From JAFASC01 sp034669505 (lineage in GTDB: Bacteria; Pseudomonadota; Alphaproteobacteria; Rhizobiales; Beijerinckiaceae), in the NCBI GenBank assembly GCA_034669505.1, contig JAXDNJ010000035.1, forward strand, positions 27,450-91,449: a DNA stretch of 64,000 nucleotides, given 5' to 3'. The position numbers and the translations under genes are program-made. Below, piece by piece: positions 53,638-62,303 of the stretch. Below the pieces are notes generated by a model. That model did not search any database and had not been told where the DNA came from. It saw nothing but the letters and a program-made list of their open reading frames with translations. Positions within the stretch are counted from its first letter, which is position 1. Each line of letters begins with the position of its first letter.

Positions 53638-53752
53638 TCGCTACGGCTCAGGCGGTGTTCCGCTCGCGAGCTTCCGTGAGCTGAAGGTAGTTCCGACTGA
53701 AGCCGCCATACTTCGACGAGACGCTCCTGGTGTCCCGCTGTTATTGCGTGAG

Positions 53753-53768
53753 CCTAACCCATGTTAGG
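53753..53768. promoter_or_regulatory. Palindrome CCTAAC-N4-GTTAGG upstream of the Crp/Fnr gene
   Basis: A perfect 6-bp inverted repeat with 4-bp spacer lies 105 bases before the Crp/Fnr gene, and GTTAG recurs just downstream near 53775. It differs from the classic Fnr box (TTGAT-N4-ATCAA) but has the same spacing, so it could be a site for this regulator itself. Motif-based guess. Confidence 0.4.
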
Positions 53769-53873
53769 GCGGATTGTTAGCCTCCCGTGCTAGGTGAACC
53801 CATCATCGACTGGCTTTTGGCGTCGGTGGCTGAGAGTTACGTGTGCTCCCGCCTTTGAATAGGGAGCGCCTTT

Positions 53874-54608
53874 ATGACTCGCGCACTCGAACCGCTCATC
53901 CGCAAGCTTGAGCGTGAAGGAGCCCTTTCCGATCGGGAAAAGGAAGCTGTCCTCGATCTTCCGGTGACGATTCGGCAAATGCGCGCCGATAATGATGTCG
54001 TGCGCGAGCGGGATCGCCCTTCCCAGTGTTGCCTCGTGCTCGACGGCTGGCTCTTCCGCTATAAGATCGTGGAAGACGGGTCGCGTCAGATATTCGCGTT
54101 TCATATCGCCGGCGACATTCCCGACCTGCAGAGCCTGCATCTCAGGACGATGGACCATGGTCTGGCCGCGCTGGTACAGACGACAGTCGCATTCGTGCCG
54201 CACGAGGCTTTCCGCGGTCTGATTACGAACTTCCCTCATCTCGCTGACATCTTGTGGCGTGATACCCTCATCGACGCAGCTATCTTCCGTCAATGGATGC
54301 TCGGGATTGGCAAGAAGCAGGCGCCTCAGCGCATCGCGCATCTCTTCTGCGAGATGTTTACGAAAATGCGCGCCGTCGGGCTGACGCAAGACTATAGTTG
54401 CAAGTTCCCACTCACGCAGTCGGTTATAGGCGACGCGTTGGGGCTCTCGACGGTACACGTGAACCGCAGCCTTATGGAGTTACGCAGCGCTGGGCTAATT
54501 CAGCTCGGCAAACAGAGACTCACCATTCTGAAATGGCGGGAGTTGCAGGACTACGCCGAATTCGATCCGCTCTACCTTCATATGGAAATGCAGGCTGAGG
54601 CAGCGTGA
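53874..54608 (+). CDS. Crp/Fnr-family transcriptional regulator
   Basis: 244 residues. N-terminal cyclic-nucleotide-binding-like beta-barrel (QCCLVLDGWLFRYKIVEDGSRQIFAFHIAGDIPDLQS), then the dimer helix and a C-terminal winged helix. Its recognition helix contains LTQSVIGDALGLSTVHVNRSLMELRSAG. No N-terminal cysteines for an iron-sulfur cluster are seen, so it is not a typical oxygen-sensing Fnr. Regulon and signal are unknown. Followed by a small hypothetical gene. Confidence 0.88.
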   Translation: MTRALEPLIRKLEREGALSDREKEAVLDLPVTIRQMRADNDVVRERDRPSQCCLVLDGWLFRYKIVEDGSRQIFAFHIAGDIPDLQSLHLRTMDHGLAALVQTTVAFVPHEAFRGLITNFPHLADILWRDTLIDAAIFRQWMLGIGKKQAPQRIAHLFCEMFTKMRAVGLTQDYSCKFPLTQSVIGDALGLSTVHVNRSLMELRSAGLIQLGKQRLTILKWRELQDYAEFDPLYLHMEMQAEAA

Positions 54609-54697
54609 GCCATCCGGCGGCGGCTCGCTCGGACAATTTTCAGCACGATTGCTAAACGTTAATGCGCGGGCTGTGGAGGGTGGTAGATACTCCCCTC

Positions 54698-54964
54698 ATG
54701 TCCGCCCTGGCTCAGAGCTACAACATCCTTGCCGGTATCGAGGCGGACATCGCCGATACCGAGCGCTTTCTCGCCGAGGGATTGACCGCGATCATCGTGC
54801 GCCTCAAAAAGGGTGAAGACACCCACGAGGCCGAGAACCGCGTGCGCGACATTCGCTTTACTTTAGAGACGCTGCGCGGCCTTCGGCGGCAGCATGTACG
54901 TACAGCGGTGGTTGCGTCGGTTGAGCGAAGACCCGCAGCGCGCCGCGAATACGCCCGGACCTGA
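54698..54964 (+). CDS. Small hypothetical helical protein
   Basis: 88 residues from ATG 54698 (MSALAQSYNILAGIEADIAD). Helix-rich and charged; I do not recognise a family. It may be read with the Crp/Fnr gene 89 bases upstream. The C-terminal VRTAVVASVERRPAARREYA is basic. Coding status is plausible but not certain. Confidence 0.5.
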   Translation: MSALAQSYNILAGIEADIADTERFLAEGLTAIIVRLKKGEDTHEAENRVRDIRFTLETLRGLRRQHVRTAVVASVERRPAARREYART

Positions 54965-55013
54965 TCACAAGCGCCGCGCTCTGCTCGCGCCAATCGTCCG
55001 CCGTGAACATGAC

Positions 55014-56213
55014 TCAGCGCCGCGTTTGGTCGCAGGGGTTGACGTAGCGTTTGGCGAGCCAATCCGAGAAAAGCAGGTGGGCGATCGCGACAACAGCAAT
55101 CAAGCCACCGACAATACCCGTTGCCTCGATTCCCCAGCCTTCGTAGACGATGCCTGCAATCGCAGAACCGAGGCCGGTGCCGAGGTAAATGCCGGCAGCG
55201 TTGAGCGCGAGCATCACACCCTGCGTCGTCGGATCGAGCGCCATCAGCCGCGCCTGCTGGGGAACCGTGAAGCCCCAACCCGCCGCATTCCAGCAAAAGC
55301 TGATGGCAAGGCCCAATGCGAGGGGGTACGGAACCGCCGTGAACGCCGGCAACAGCAGCGCCTGGGCGATCAGGAACAGCAATAGCGTACGGCTCGCGCC
55401 AAGCCGGTCGGTCAGCCGGCCGGCAAGCACATTGCCGACGAAGGCGCCGATACCGCCGGCGACCAGCATCAAAGCGACGCCGTCGCGTCCCATGCCGAGC
55501 CGCAATTCCGCGAGCGGACCCATGAAGGTGACGCCGAGATAACCCGACGTCGCGATCGTCACCGTCAGCAGCACGGCGACGAGATGGCGCGGACTAAGGA
55601 TCGTTCGCCCGAGGGTCGCGAGCGATTGCGGCTGAAACTGCACGTCGCCCGGCACCGCCATCGCGACCCAGATGAATACGAGCGCGCATAGGATTGCCGC
55701 TATGACAAAGGCCATGGAGGGCCCGAAGGTGTAGCCGATGAAGGCGCCGCCCGGCACGCCGAGCACCTGCGCGATGGTCATGCCGGCGAACACGAAGGAC
55801 AGCGCCTTACCGCGGCTTGCCTCGGTACTGGTCGCGACCGCGATTGCGGCTGCGACCGGCGTTGTCATGCCCGAGCCGATCGCTGCCAGCACCCGAGCCG
55901 CATAAAGAAAGGCCGGCGTCGGGGCGGCCGCCGACAAGAGGCTGGCAACGACGAAAATCGCAATGCCCGTGAGAATGACGGTCCGCCGCCGCAAGCGGCC
56001 GGTCAGCGCGATCAGCACCGGCGAGGTGAGGGCATAGCCGAGCGCATAGGCGCTCATGACCCAACCCGCCTGCACCTTGCTCATCGACAAGGACTGCGCC
56101 AGCGGCGAAAGCATCCCGATGACGAGAAAGGCGCCGGCGCCGACGGTGAAATTGACGAAGGCCAGCGGCAACAGGAGAAATGTCGGACGCGCGGGCGCGG
56201 CGGCGTCGGTCAT
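55014..56213 (-). CDS. MFS transporter (DHA1-like)
   Basis: 399 residues, about twelve membrane helices. The conserved loop between helices 2 and 3 is TGRLRRRTVIL, and motif C-like residues in the fifth helix (AGMTIAQVLGVPGGAFIG) are typical of drug/proton antiporters of the AraJ-like branch. It is divergent from the vanAB-like genes 151 bases away and may move an aromatic acid, but this is inference. A 14-bp duplication at the start region is described separately. Confidence 0.88.
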   Translation of the reverse strand: MTDAAAPARPTFLLLPLAFVNFTVGAGAFLVIGMLSPLAQSLSMSKVQAGWVMSAYALGYALTSPVLIALTGRLRRRTVILTGIAIFVVASLLSAAAPTPAFLYAARVLAAIGSGMTTPVAAAIAVATSTEASRGKALSFVFAGMTIAQVLGVPGGAFIGYTFGPSMAFVIAAILCALVFIWVAMAVPGDVQFQPQSLATLGRTILSPRHLVAVLLTVTIATSGYLGVTFMGPLAELRLGMGRDGVALMLVAGGIGAFVGNVLAGRLTDRLGASRTLLLFLIAQALLLPAFTAVPYPLALGLAISFCWNAAGWGFTVPQQARLMALDPTTQGVMLALNAAGIYLGTGLGSAIAGIVYEGWGIEATGIVGGLIAVVAIAHLLFSDWLAKRYVNPCDQTRR

Positions 56214-56228
56214 GCGGCGTCGGTCATG
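56201..56228 (-). repeat. 14-bp tandem duplication covering the MFS start codon
   Basis: CGGCGTCGGTCATG occurs twice in perfect tandem (56201-56214, 56215-56228). Read on the minus strand it gives a second ATG 14 bases before the MFS start. The upstream ATG opens a five-codon frame (MTDAA) whose TGA overlaps the real ATG as ATGA. GGAG is about 12 bases from the upstream ATG and 26 from the annotated one. Confidence 0.85.
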
Positions 56229-56364
56229 CGGATTTGAAGCTCCGGGAGGTGCCTACAAGGTAGCGCGGGATTCAGGAGCAGACCACCAGAGACCAGCGCT
56301 CCATTGACTTGGCGGGCGCGCCCGCAACATACCGGCTCTAAAAGAACACCCCGAGGAGGCATCC

Positions 56365-57483
56365 ATGGCGGCGACCCAGCAGGCTTCCCCCAACCCCGTC
56401 GCGGCCTCCCCAATACCGGCGGAGCGCGGCTTCCCCATGAACGCCTGGTATGCGGCGGCCTGGAGCCACGAGATCAAGCATGAGCTGACGCCGCGCATTG
56501 TCTGCAACAAAGACATCGTGCTTTACCGGCGCACCGACGGCGCGGTCGCCGCACTCGAGGATGCCTGCTGGCATCGTCTCGTGCCGCTTTCCCTCGGGCG
56601 CCTCAAGGGCGACGACGTGCAGTGCGGCTATCACGGCATCGAGTTCAATTCCGAAGGCCGCTGCACCTTCATGCCGGCGCAAAAGACGATCAACCCGTCA
56701 GCTTGCGTACGCGCCTTCCCGGTGATCGAGCGCCATCGCATGGTGTGGGTTTGGCCGGGCGACCCGGCGTTGGCTGAGCCCGCCAAAATGCCGGACTACC
56801 ACTGGAACGACGGCACCGAATGGGTTGGCGAAGGCGGTACATTCTACAGTTTGAAATGCGACTACCGTCTCGTCATCGATAATTTGATGGACTTGACGCA
56901 CGAGACTTACGTCCATGCCGGCAGCATCGGCCATGACGCGATCGTCGACGTGCCGTTCGACGTGACTTACACCGATCGCGTCGTGACGGTGACACGCTGG
57001 ATGAAGAATATCGAGGCGCCGCCGTTCTGGGCCCGCCAGCTCGGCAAAGAAGGTAACGTAGACCGCTGGCAGATCATCCGTTGCGAGGTGCCGCATATTG
57101 TTATCGGCGATGTCGGCGTCGCGCCCGCCGGGACCGGCGCGCCGGAAGGCGATCGCAGCCAGGGCGTCAATGGCGCCTTTCTCGCCGCCGTCACGCCGGA
57201 GACCGAGACGACCTGCCATTATCACTGGAACTTCGTTCGCCTCTTCCATCGCAACGACGAGGACCTCACACGAAAGATCCAGTCCGCGCATGTCAGCAAC
57301 GGCAAGGGCGTCTATGACGAGGACGTGGTCTTCCTCGAGGCGCAGCAACGCGCGATCGGCCGGCATCCGCGCCAGCCCTTCTACAATCTCAACATTGATG
57401 CCGGCCCGATGTGGTGCCGCCGGCTCATCGACAAGATAATGGGTGAGGAGTCGCCGCGGCCGGCGCTGCAGGCGGCGGAGTGA
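56365..57483 (+). CDS. Rieske aromatic ring dioxygenase/demethylase, VanA-like
   Basis: 372 residues. The Rieske cluster ligands are Cys68/His70 (CWH) and Cys87/His90 (CGYH). The non-heme iron site follows the family rule D-x3-D-x2-H-x4-H at Asp172, Asp176, His179, His184 (DNLMDLTHETYVH). Homology is to vanillate O-demethylase oxygenase (VanA) and related phthalate-type enzymes, which remove methyl groups or hydroxylate aromatic acids. Its reductase gene follows 15 bases later. The precise substrate is not readable. Confidence 0.9.
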   Translation: MAATQQASPNPVAASPIPAERGFPMNAWYAAAWSHEIKHELTPRIVCNKDIVLYRRTDGAVAALEDACWHRLVPLSLGRLKGDDVQCGYHGIEFNSEGRCTFMPAQKTINPSACVRAFPVIERHRMVWVWPGDPALAEPAKMPDYHWNDGTEWVGEGGTFYSLKCDYRLVIDNLMDLTHETYVHAGSIGHDAIVDVPFDVTYTDRVVTVTRWMKNIEAPPFWARQLGKEGNVDRWQIIRCEVPHIVIGDVGVAPAGTGAPEGDRSQGVNGAFLAAVTPETETTCHYHWNFVRLFHRNDEDLTRKIQSAHVSNGKGVYDEDVVFLEAQQRAIGRHPRQPFYNLNIDAGPMWCRRLIDKIMGEESPRPALQAAE

Positions 57484-57498
57484 GTTCAGGGCACGCGC

Positions 57499-58473
57499 AT
57501 GCCGCAGATCCTGAATTGGAGCGATGCGCGACTCGTCGGCATGAGGAACGTCGCGCCTGACGTGCGTGAATTCGAGATCGCGCCGGTTAGGAGGCCATGG
57601 AGGGCGTTTCCGCCGGGAAGTCACATCAACATCGCCGTGCTGATCGAGGAGATGCCGGATCACCGCTCTTATTCGCTCGTCGGGAGCGGCGAGGGAACTT
57701 ACAAGATCGCGGTGAGGCGCTCGGACAAGAGCCGCGGCGGCTCGCGTTACATGTGGTCGCTTGAGGAAGGGGCGCGGCTGAAAATAACTGAGCCGCACAA
57801 TCTTTTTGGGCTCGATTTCGGCAAGCCGGATTATCTCTTAGTCGCCGGCGGCATCGGCATCACGCCGATCATTTCTATGGCGCAGGAGCTGCGGCGGAGG
57901 GGACACCAATACCGGCTGGCGTTTGCCAATCGCGAGCGGGGTAACATTCCGTTCCATGAGGAACTTACAGCCGCGCATGGCGAAAAGCTCGATCTCTATA
58001 TTTCCGAAGAAGGCCGCCGCATCGATGTCGCACGGGAAATCGAAACGCTTGCGCCGGACGGCCAGCTCTATCTCTGCGGACCGATGGGCCTGCTCGATGC
58101 CGCAAAGGCGGCGTGGAAAGCCTCAGGCCGGCCGGTAACGAATCTAAGGTTCGAGACCTTCGGCACGACCGGACATCACGCGCCGGAACCGTTTGTCGTA
58201 AAGGTGCCGCGGCTCGGCAAGGAGATCAGGGTCTCCGAGGACGAGACGATGCTGCACGCTTTGGCAAAGCACGGCATCGACGTCATGTCGGATTGCGAGC
58301 GCGGCGAGTGCGGGCTCTGCGCGATCGACGTGCTTGCCTGCGATTCCGAGATCGATCACCGCGACGTGTTCTTCAATGAAGATCAGCGTCGCGCCAACAC
58401 CAAGATTTGCGCGTGCGTATCGCGCGCGATCGGCGGCACGCTTACGGTTGATACGGCATACCGGCCGGAGTAG
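57499..58473 (+). CDS. Phthalate-dioxygenase-reductase-like protein, VanB-like
   Basis: 324 residues. Order of domains: FMN-binding barrel (HRSYSLVGSG), NAD-binding domain (LVAGGIGITPIISMA) and a C-terminal plant-type 2Fe-2S ferredoxin with Cys266, Cys271, Cys274 and Cys304. It feeds electrons from NADH to the Rieske oxygenase encoded just upstream. Convergent with purD, one base apart. Confidence 0.92.
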   Translation: MPQILNWSDARLVGMRNVAPDVREFEIAPVRRPWRAFPPGSHINIAVLIEEMPDHRSYSLVGSGEGTYKIAVRRSDKSRGGSRYMWSLEEGARLKITEPHNLFGLDFGKPDYLLVAGGIGITPIISMAQELRRRGHQYRLAFANRERGNIPFHEELTAAHGEKLDLYISEEGRRIDVAREIETLAPDGQLYLCGPMGLLDAAKAAWKASGRPVTNLRFETFGTTGHHAPEPFVVKVPRLGKEIRVSEDETMLHALAKHGIDVMSDCERGECGLCAIDVLACDSEIDHRDVFFNEDQRRANTKICACVSRAIGGTLTVDTAYRPE

Positions 58474-58474
58474 A

Positions 58475-59746
58475 TCACACCCGCTCCAGCGCCCGCCAGC
58501 CGATATCACGACGACAGAAACCTTCGGGCCAATCGATCGCATCGACCGCCGCGTAGGCACGCTTCCGCGCTTCCGCGATGTTTTGGGCGAGTGCGGTTAT
58601 GTTCAGCACGCGTCCACCATCGGCGAGAAGCCGCGCGCCGTCACGGCGCGTGCCCGCATGCGTCACGATGATGTGCGGCATGCGCTCGGCTCTCTCGAGG
58701 CCGCGGATTTCCGTGCCTTTCTCCGGCGTGCCGGGATAGCCCTCTGCGGCGATGACGACTGTCAGCGCGGTTTGGTCGGAGAGCCGAATCGCGTCCGCCG
58801 TCAGATTGCCGCGCGCGCATTGCTGCATGAGCGACAGAAGATCGCTTTCCAGCCGCGGCAGCATCACTTGCGTCTCGGGATCGCCGAAGCGCGCGTTGAA
58901 CTCGATGAGCTTCGGTCCCTCCTCCGTGATCATCAATCCCGCATAGAGCATGCCCTTGAACGGCGCCCCTTCACTCGCCATCGCGTCGATCGTCGGCGTA
59001 ACGATCTCGCGCATGACGCGCGCCTGAAGCTCCGGCGTGAAGATCGGCGCCGGCGAATACGCGCCCATGCCGCCGGTATTCGGCCCGGTATCCCCCTCGC
59101 CCACGCGCTTATGGTCCTGCGCCGATGCAAAAGGCAGCGCGCGCTTACCATCGCACAAGGTGAAGAACGAAATCTCTTCGCCTACGAGCAACTCTTCGAT
59201 CACGATTTCGGCGCCGGCGCTGCCGAACGCGCCGGCAAACATGGAATCGATCGCCGCTTCCGCTTCGGCCAATGTGTTCGCGATGATCACGCCTTTACCG
59301 GCGGCAAGGCCATCGGCTTTGACCACGATCGGCGCACCACGTGCGCGCACATATTGAAGCGCCGCCCCGCGCTCGCCGAACCGCTCGAACGCGGCTGTCG
59401 GTACCGAATAGCGGCGGCAAAGCTCTTTCGTGAAGGCCTTCGAACCCTCGAGCCGCGCGGCGGCGCGCCTCGGGCCGAAAGCCGGGACGCCGGCTGCTTC
59501 GACGGAGTCAACCAATCCCTCGACAAGGGGCTGATCCGGTCCGACGACGACAAGCTCGATGCTCATCAGCCGACAGAAGTTTACAACCGCCGCATGATCC
59601 GCGATATCGAGGACGACGTTCTCGCCGAGTGCAGCCGTGCCCGGATTTCCCGGCGCGATGAAGAACTTGGTGAGACGCGAGCTCTTGACGAGCGATAAAG
59701 CCAGCGCATGCTCGCGCCCACCGGAGCCGATCAGCAGAACGTTCAT
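58475..59746 (-). CDS. purD: Phosphoribosylamine-glycine ligase
   Basis: 423 residues. Second step of purine synthesis. ATP-grasp enzyme starting MNVLLIGSGGREHALA, with APGNPGTA, KADGLAAGKGVI, EEGPKLIEFNARFGDPETQ and a final GWRALERV. All standard for PurD. The ATG at 59746 has no purine neighbours on the same strand. Confidence 0.96.
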   Translation of the reverse strand: MNVLLIGSGGREHALALSLVKSSRLTKFFIAPGNPGTAALGENVVLDIADHAAVVNFCRLMSIELVVVGPDQPLVEGLVDSVEAAGVPAFGPRRAAARLEGSKAFTKELCRRYSVPTAAFERFGERGAALQYVRARGAPIVVKADGLAAGKGVIIANTLAEAEAAIDSMFAGAFGSAGAEIVIEELLVGEEISFFTLCDGKRALPFASAQDHKRVGEGDTGPNTGGMGAYSPAPIFTPELQARVMREIVTPTIDAMASEGAPFKGMLYAGLMITEEGPKLIEFNARFGDPETQVMLPRLESDLLSLMQQCARGNLTADAIRLSDQTALTVVIAAEGYPGTPEKGTEIRGLERAERMPHIIVTHAGTRRDGARLLADGGRVLNITALAQNIAEARKRAYAAVDAIDWPEGFCRRDIGWRALERV

Positions 59747-59916
59747 TTCGCGTCGACCGACGCGCGCAGTGGGTCACTCGTTTGCAACATTCCTGCTTCC
59801 TAGACCGCATGCAAAGCTAGAGCAAACTTAGCCGAACGGCACGGCGCGCGGATTCGTTGACGCCTGGCTTGCCCTAGTGCAAGAACGGCTCTCCCTCACT
59901 TGTTCGAAAGCCGTGG

Positions 59917-60837
59917 ATGGCCGACGGAATCCTCGCCCGCAAAGTCGTTGTCGTCACCGGCGCCGGCCGCGGGATCGGCCGCGAGATTGCGCTCCTCTCA
60001 GCGCGCGAGGGCGCCAAGGTCGTCGTCAACGATCTCGGCGGAAGCGCCGAGGGTGAGGGCGGCGGAGCCGAGGGCCCGGCGCAAGAGGTCGTGGACGCAA
60101 TCCGCGCGGCCGGCGGCGAGGCCGTGGCGAATTTCGATTCCGTCGCTGAGCCCGCGGCGGCGGCAAACATCGTCAAGACCGCAATAGACGCATTCGGTCG
60201 CATCGATTGCGTCGTGAACAACGCCGGCATCCTGCGCGACCGCATCTTTCATCGCATGAGCGTCGTCGATTTCGAGCTCGTGATCAAAGTGCATCTCCTC
60301 GGCAGCTTCTATGTCTCGCGCGCCGCGGCGACGCATTTCCGCGAGCAGGAATCGGGAAGCTTCGTGCACTTTACCTCGACGAGCGGGCTTATCGGCAATT
60401 TTGGCCAGGCGAATTATGCTGCGGCGAAGATGGGCATTGTCGGCCTGTCGAAATCGATCGCGCTCGACATGCAGCGCTTCAATGTGCGCTCGAATTGCGT
60501 GTCGCCTTTTGCCTGGAGCCGGCTCATCGGCACGATTCCGGACGAGACGCCGGAGGAAAAGGCGCGGGTCGAGCGGATCAAGGCGATGGGGCCGGAAAAG
60601 ATCGCGCCGCTCGTCGCCTATCTCGCGAGCGATTCAGCGAAGGACGTCACCGGGCAGATTTTCGCGGCTCGCATGAACGAGATTTTCCTCATGAGCCAAT
60701 CGCGGCCGCTGCGCTCCGTGCATTCGGCGGAAGGCTGGACGCCGCAGACGATCGCCGACCGCGCCATGCCGGCGATGAAGAGCTCGTTTTATCGACTGGA
60801 CCGCTCCGGCGATATTTTCTGCTGGGACCCGCTCTGA
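59917..60837 (+). CDS. SDR, MFE-2-type 3-hydroxyacyl-CoA dehydrogenase-like
   Basis: 306 residues. Cofactor loop TGAGRGIGREIAL, acidic second strand (VVVNDLGG), NNAGILRDRIFHRMS and catalytic Ser, Tyr, Lys in FTSTSGLIGNFGQANYAAAK. The VNDLGGSAEGEG insertion followed by VVDAIRAAGGEAVANFDSV is typical of the peroxisomal multifunctional enzyme-2 / 17-beta-HSD4 branch, which oxidises 3-hydroxyacyl-CoA. First gene of a three-gene operon with the next gene starting one base after its stop codon. Confidence 0.85.
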   Translation: MADGILARKVVVVTGAGRGIGREIALLSAREGAKVVVNDLGGSAEGEGGGAEGPAQEVVDAIRAAGGEAVANFDSVAEPAAAANIVKTAIDAFGRIDCVVNNAGILRDRIFHRMSVVDFELVIKVHLLGSFYVSRAAATHFREQESGSFVHFTSTSGLIGNFGQANYAAAKMGIVGLSKSIALDMQRFNVRSNCVSPFAWSRLIGTIPDETPEEKARVERIKAMGPEKIAPLVAYLASDSAKDVTGQIFAARMNEIFLMSQSRPLRSVHSAEGWTPQTIADRAMPAMKSSFYRLDRSGDIFCWDPL

Positions 60838-60838
60838 G

Positions 60839-62302
60839 ATGACGCGCGGCATACTTGCTTACGGCGGCTACATCCCCCTGCGTCGCCTATCGCGCGCATC
60901 CATCGCGCAGGCGAATGGCTGGTTCAACAGCGCTCTCAAATCGCGCGCCAAGGGCGAACGCGCCCTGGCGAACTGGGACGAGGACAGCGTCACGATGGCG
61001 GTCGCCGCCGCGCGCGATTGCCTCGGCGAGCGCAGCCGCGACGACATCGCCGCGCTGCATTTCGCCTCGACGAGCTTCCCTTTCCTCGACCGGCTCAACG
61101 CCGGCATCGTCGCCGGTGCGCTGAACTTGAAGAGCGATGTTGCCGCGCACGATCACGCGGCGACGCAGCGCGCGGGCACATCCGCGCTGGCGCTGGCGCT
61201 CGAAGCCACGCACGCCGGCCCGCAACTGGTGATCGCCGCGGATAAGCGGCAGACCAAAGCCGCGGGAACGTTGGAGATGGATGTCGGCGACGGCGCCGCG
61301 GCGCTGCTTGTCGGCAGCGGCGATTGTCTCGCGGAGCTCGTCGGCAAAGCGACACGCACGGTTGATTTCGTCGACCATTTCCGCGCCGATGGATTCGCCT
61401 ATGATTACCCTTGGGAAGAGCGCTGGATACGCGACGAGGGTTACCAGAAGATCGTCGCGGAGACGCTCGCGGCGCTTTTGAAGGAAACCGGCATCACGCC
61501 GGCCGATGTCAGCGCCTTCTGCATGCCGTGCACGCTGCCGCGCGTCGTCGCTTCGCTCGCCAAGAAAGCCGGCCTGCGCGGAGAAGCGGTGCACGACAAT
61601 ATGAATGCGAGCTGCGGCGAGACCGGCGCGGCGCATCCGCTGCTCATGCTGGGGCATGCGCTGGAGAATGCAAAGCGCGGCGATTTCATTCTCGTCGCTG
61701 GCTTCGGCCAGGGCTGCGATGTGCTCGCCTTCCGCGCGACCGAACGCATCGCAGACTTCGCGCCGAAGCTTGGGGTGAAGGGGCACCTGGCACGCCGGCG
61801 CGAGGAAAAGAACTACCAGAGATTCCTTTCCTTCAACGAGCTCGTCACGATGGAGCGCGGCATGCGTTCGGAGGTCGACAAGGCCACCGCGCTCTCGGCG
61901 CTTTATCGCAAGCGCGACATGTTGACCGGCTTCGTCGGCGGGCGCTGCAGCGTCTGCGGCACCGTGCAATTCCCGAAGTCCAACATCTGTGTCAATCCGA
62001 ATTGCAACGCGTCGCATACGCAGGAAGATCAGCCTTTCGCCGATCTCCCCGGCAAGATCATGAGCTACACAGCGGACGAACTCACCTACACGCCCGATCC
62101 GCCGGCCTGCTACGGCATGATTCAGTTCGAGGTCGGCGGCCGCATCATGATGGATTTCACCGACATCGATCCGCGCGAGCTCGAGGTCGGCCGCGACATG
62201 GACATGGTGTTCCGCGTCAAGGACCGCGATCCGCAGCGCGGTTTCATCAGGTACTTCTGGAAGGCCGCGCCCGCGACTGGCACGAGCGACAGTGGAGGCT
62301 GA
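60839..62302 (+). CDS. HMG-CoA-synthase-fold protein fused to a DUF35 Zn-ribbon/OB domain
   Basis: 487 residues. Residues 1-340 have the thiolase-fold layout of archaeal HMG-CoA synthases: RGILAYGGYIPLRRLSR, GDGAAALLVG, NASCGETGAAHPLLMLGHALENAKRGD and ILVAGFGQGCDVLAF. Residues about 360-470 are a DUF35 domain with a zinc ribbon (CSVCGTVQFPKSNIC...NPNC) and OB fold. By eye the nucleophile position (archaeal ACKAGT) is Gln110 in ATQRAGT, and the catalytic His (FHQPNGKFP) corresponds to FCMPCTLP; the triad thus looks lost. It may be a scaffold or decarboxylase, not a synthase. Confidence 0.8.
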   Translation: MTRGILAYGGYIPLRRLSRASIAQANGWFNSALKSRAKGERALANWDEDSVTMAVAAARDCLGERSRDDIAALHFASTSFPFLDRLNAGIVAGALNLKSDVAAHDHAATQRAGTSALALALEATHAGPQLVIAADKRQTKAAGTLEMDVGDGAAALLVGSGDCLAELVGKATRTVDFVDHFRADGFAYDYPWEERWIRDEGYQKIVAETLAALLKETGITPADVSAFCMPCTLPRVVASLAKKAGLRGEAVHDNMNASCGETGAAHPLLMLGHALENAKRGDFILVAGFGQGCDVLAFRATERIADFAPKLGVKGHLARRREEKNYQRFLSFNELVTMERGMRSEVDKATALSALYRKRDMLTGFVGGRCSVCGTVQFPKSNICVNPNCNASHTQEDQPFADLPGKIMSYTADELTYTPDPPACYGMIQFEVGGRIMMDFTDIDPRELEVGRDMDMVFRVKDRDPQRGFIRYFWKAAPATGTSDSGG

Positions 62303-62303
62303 G

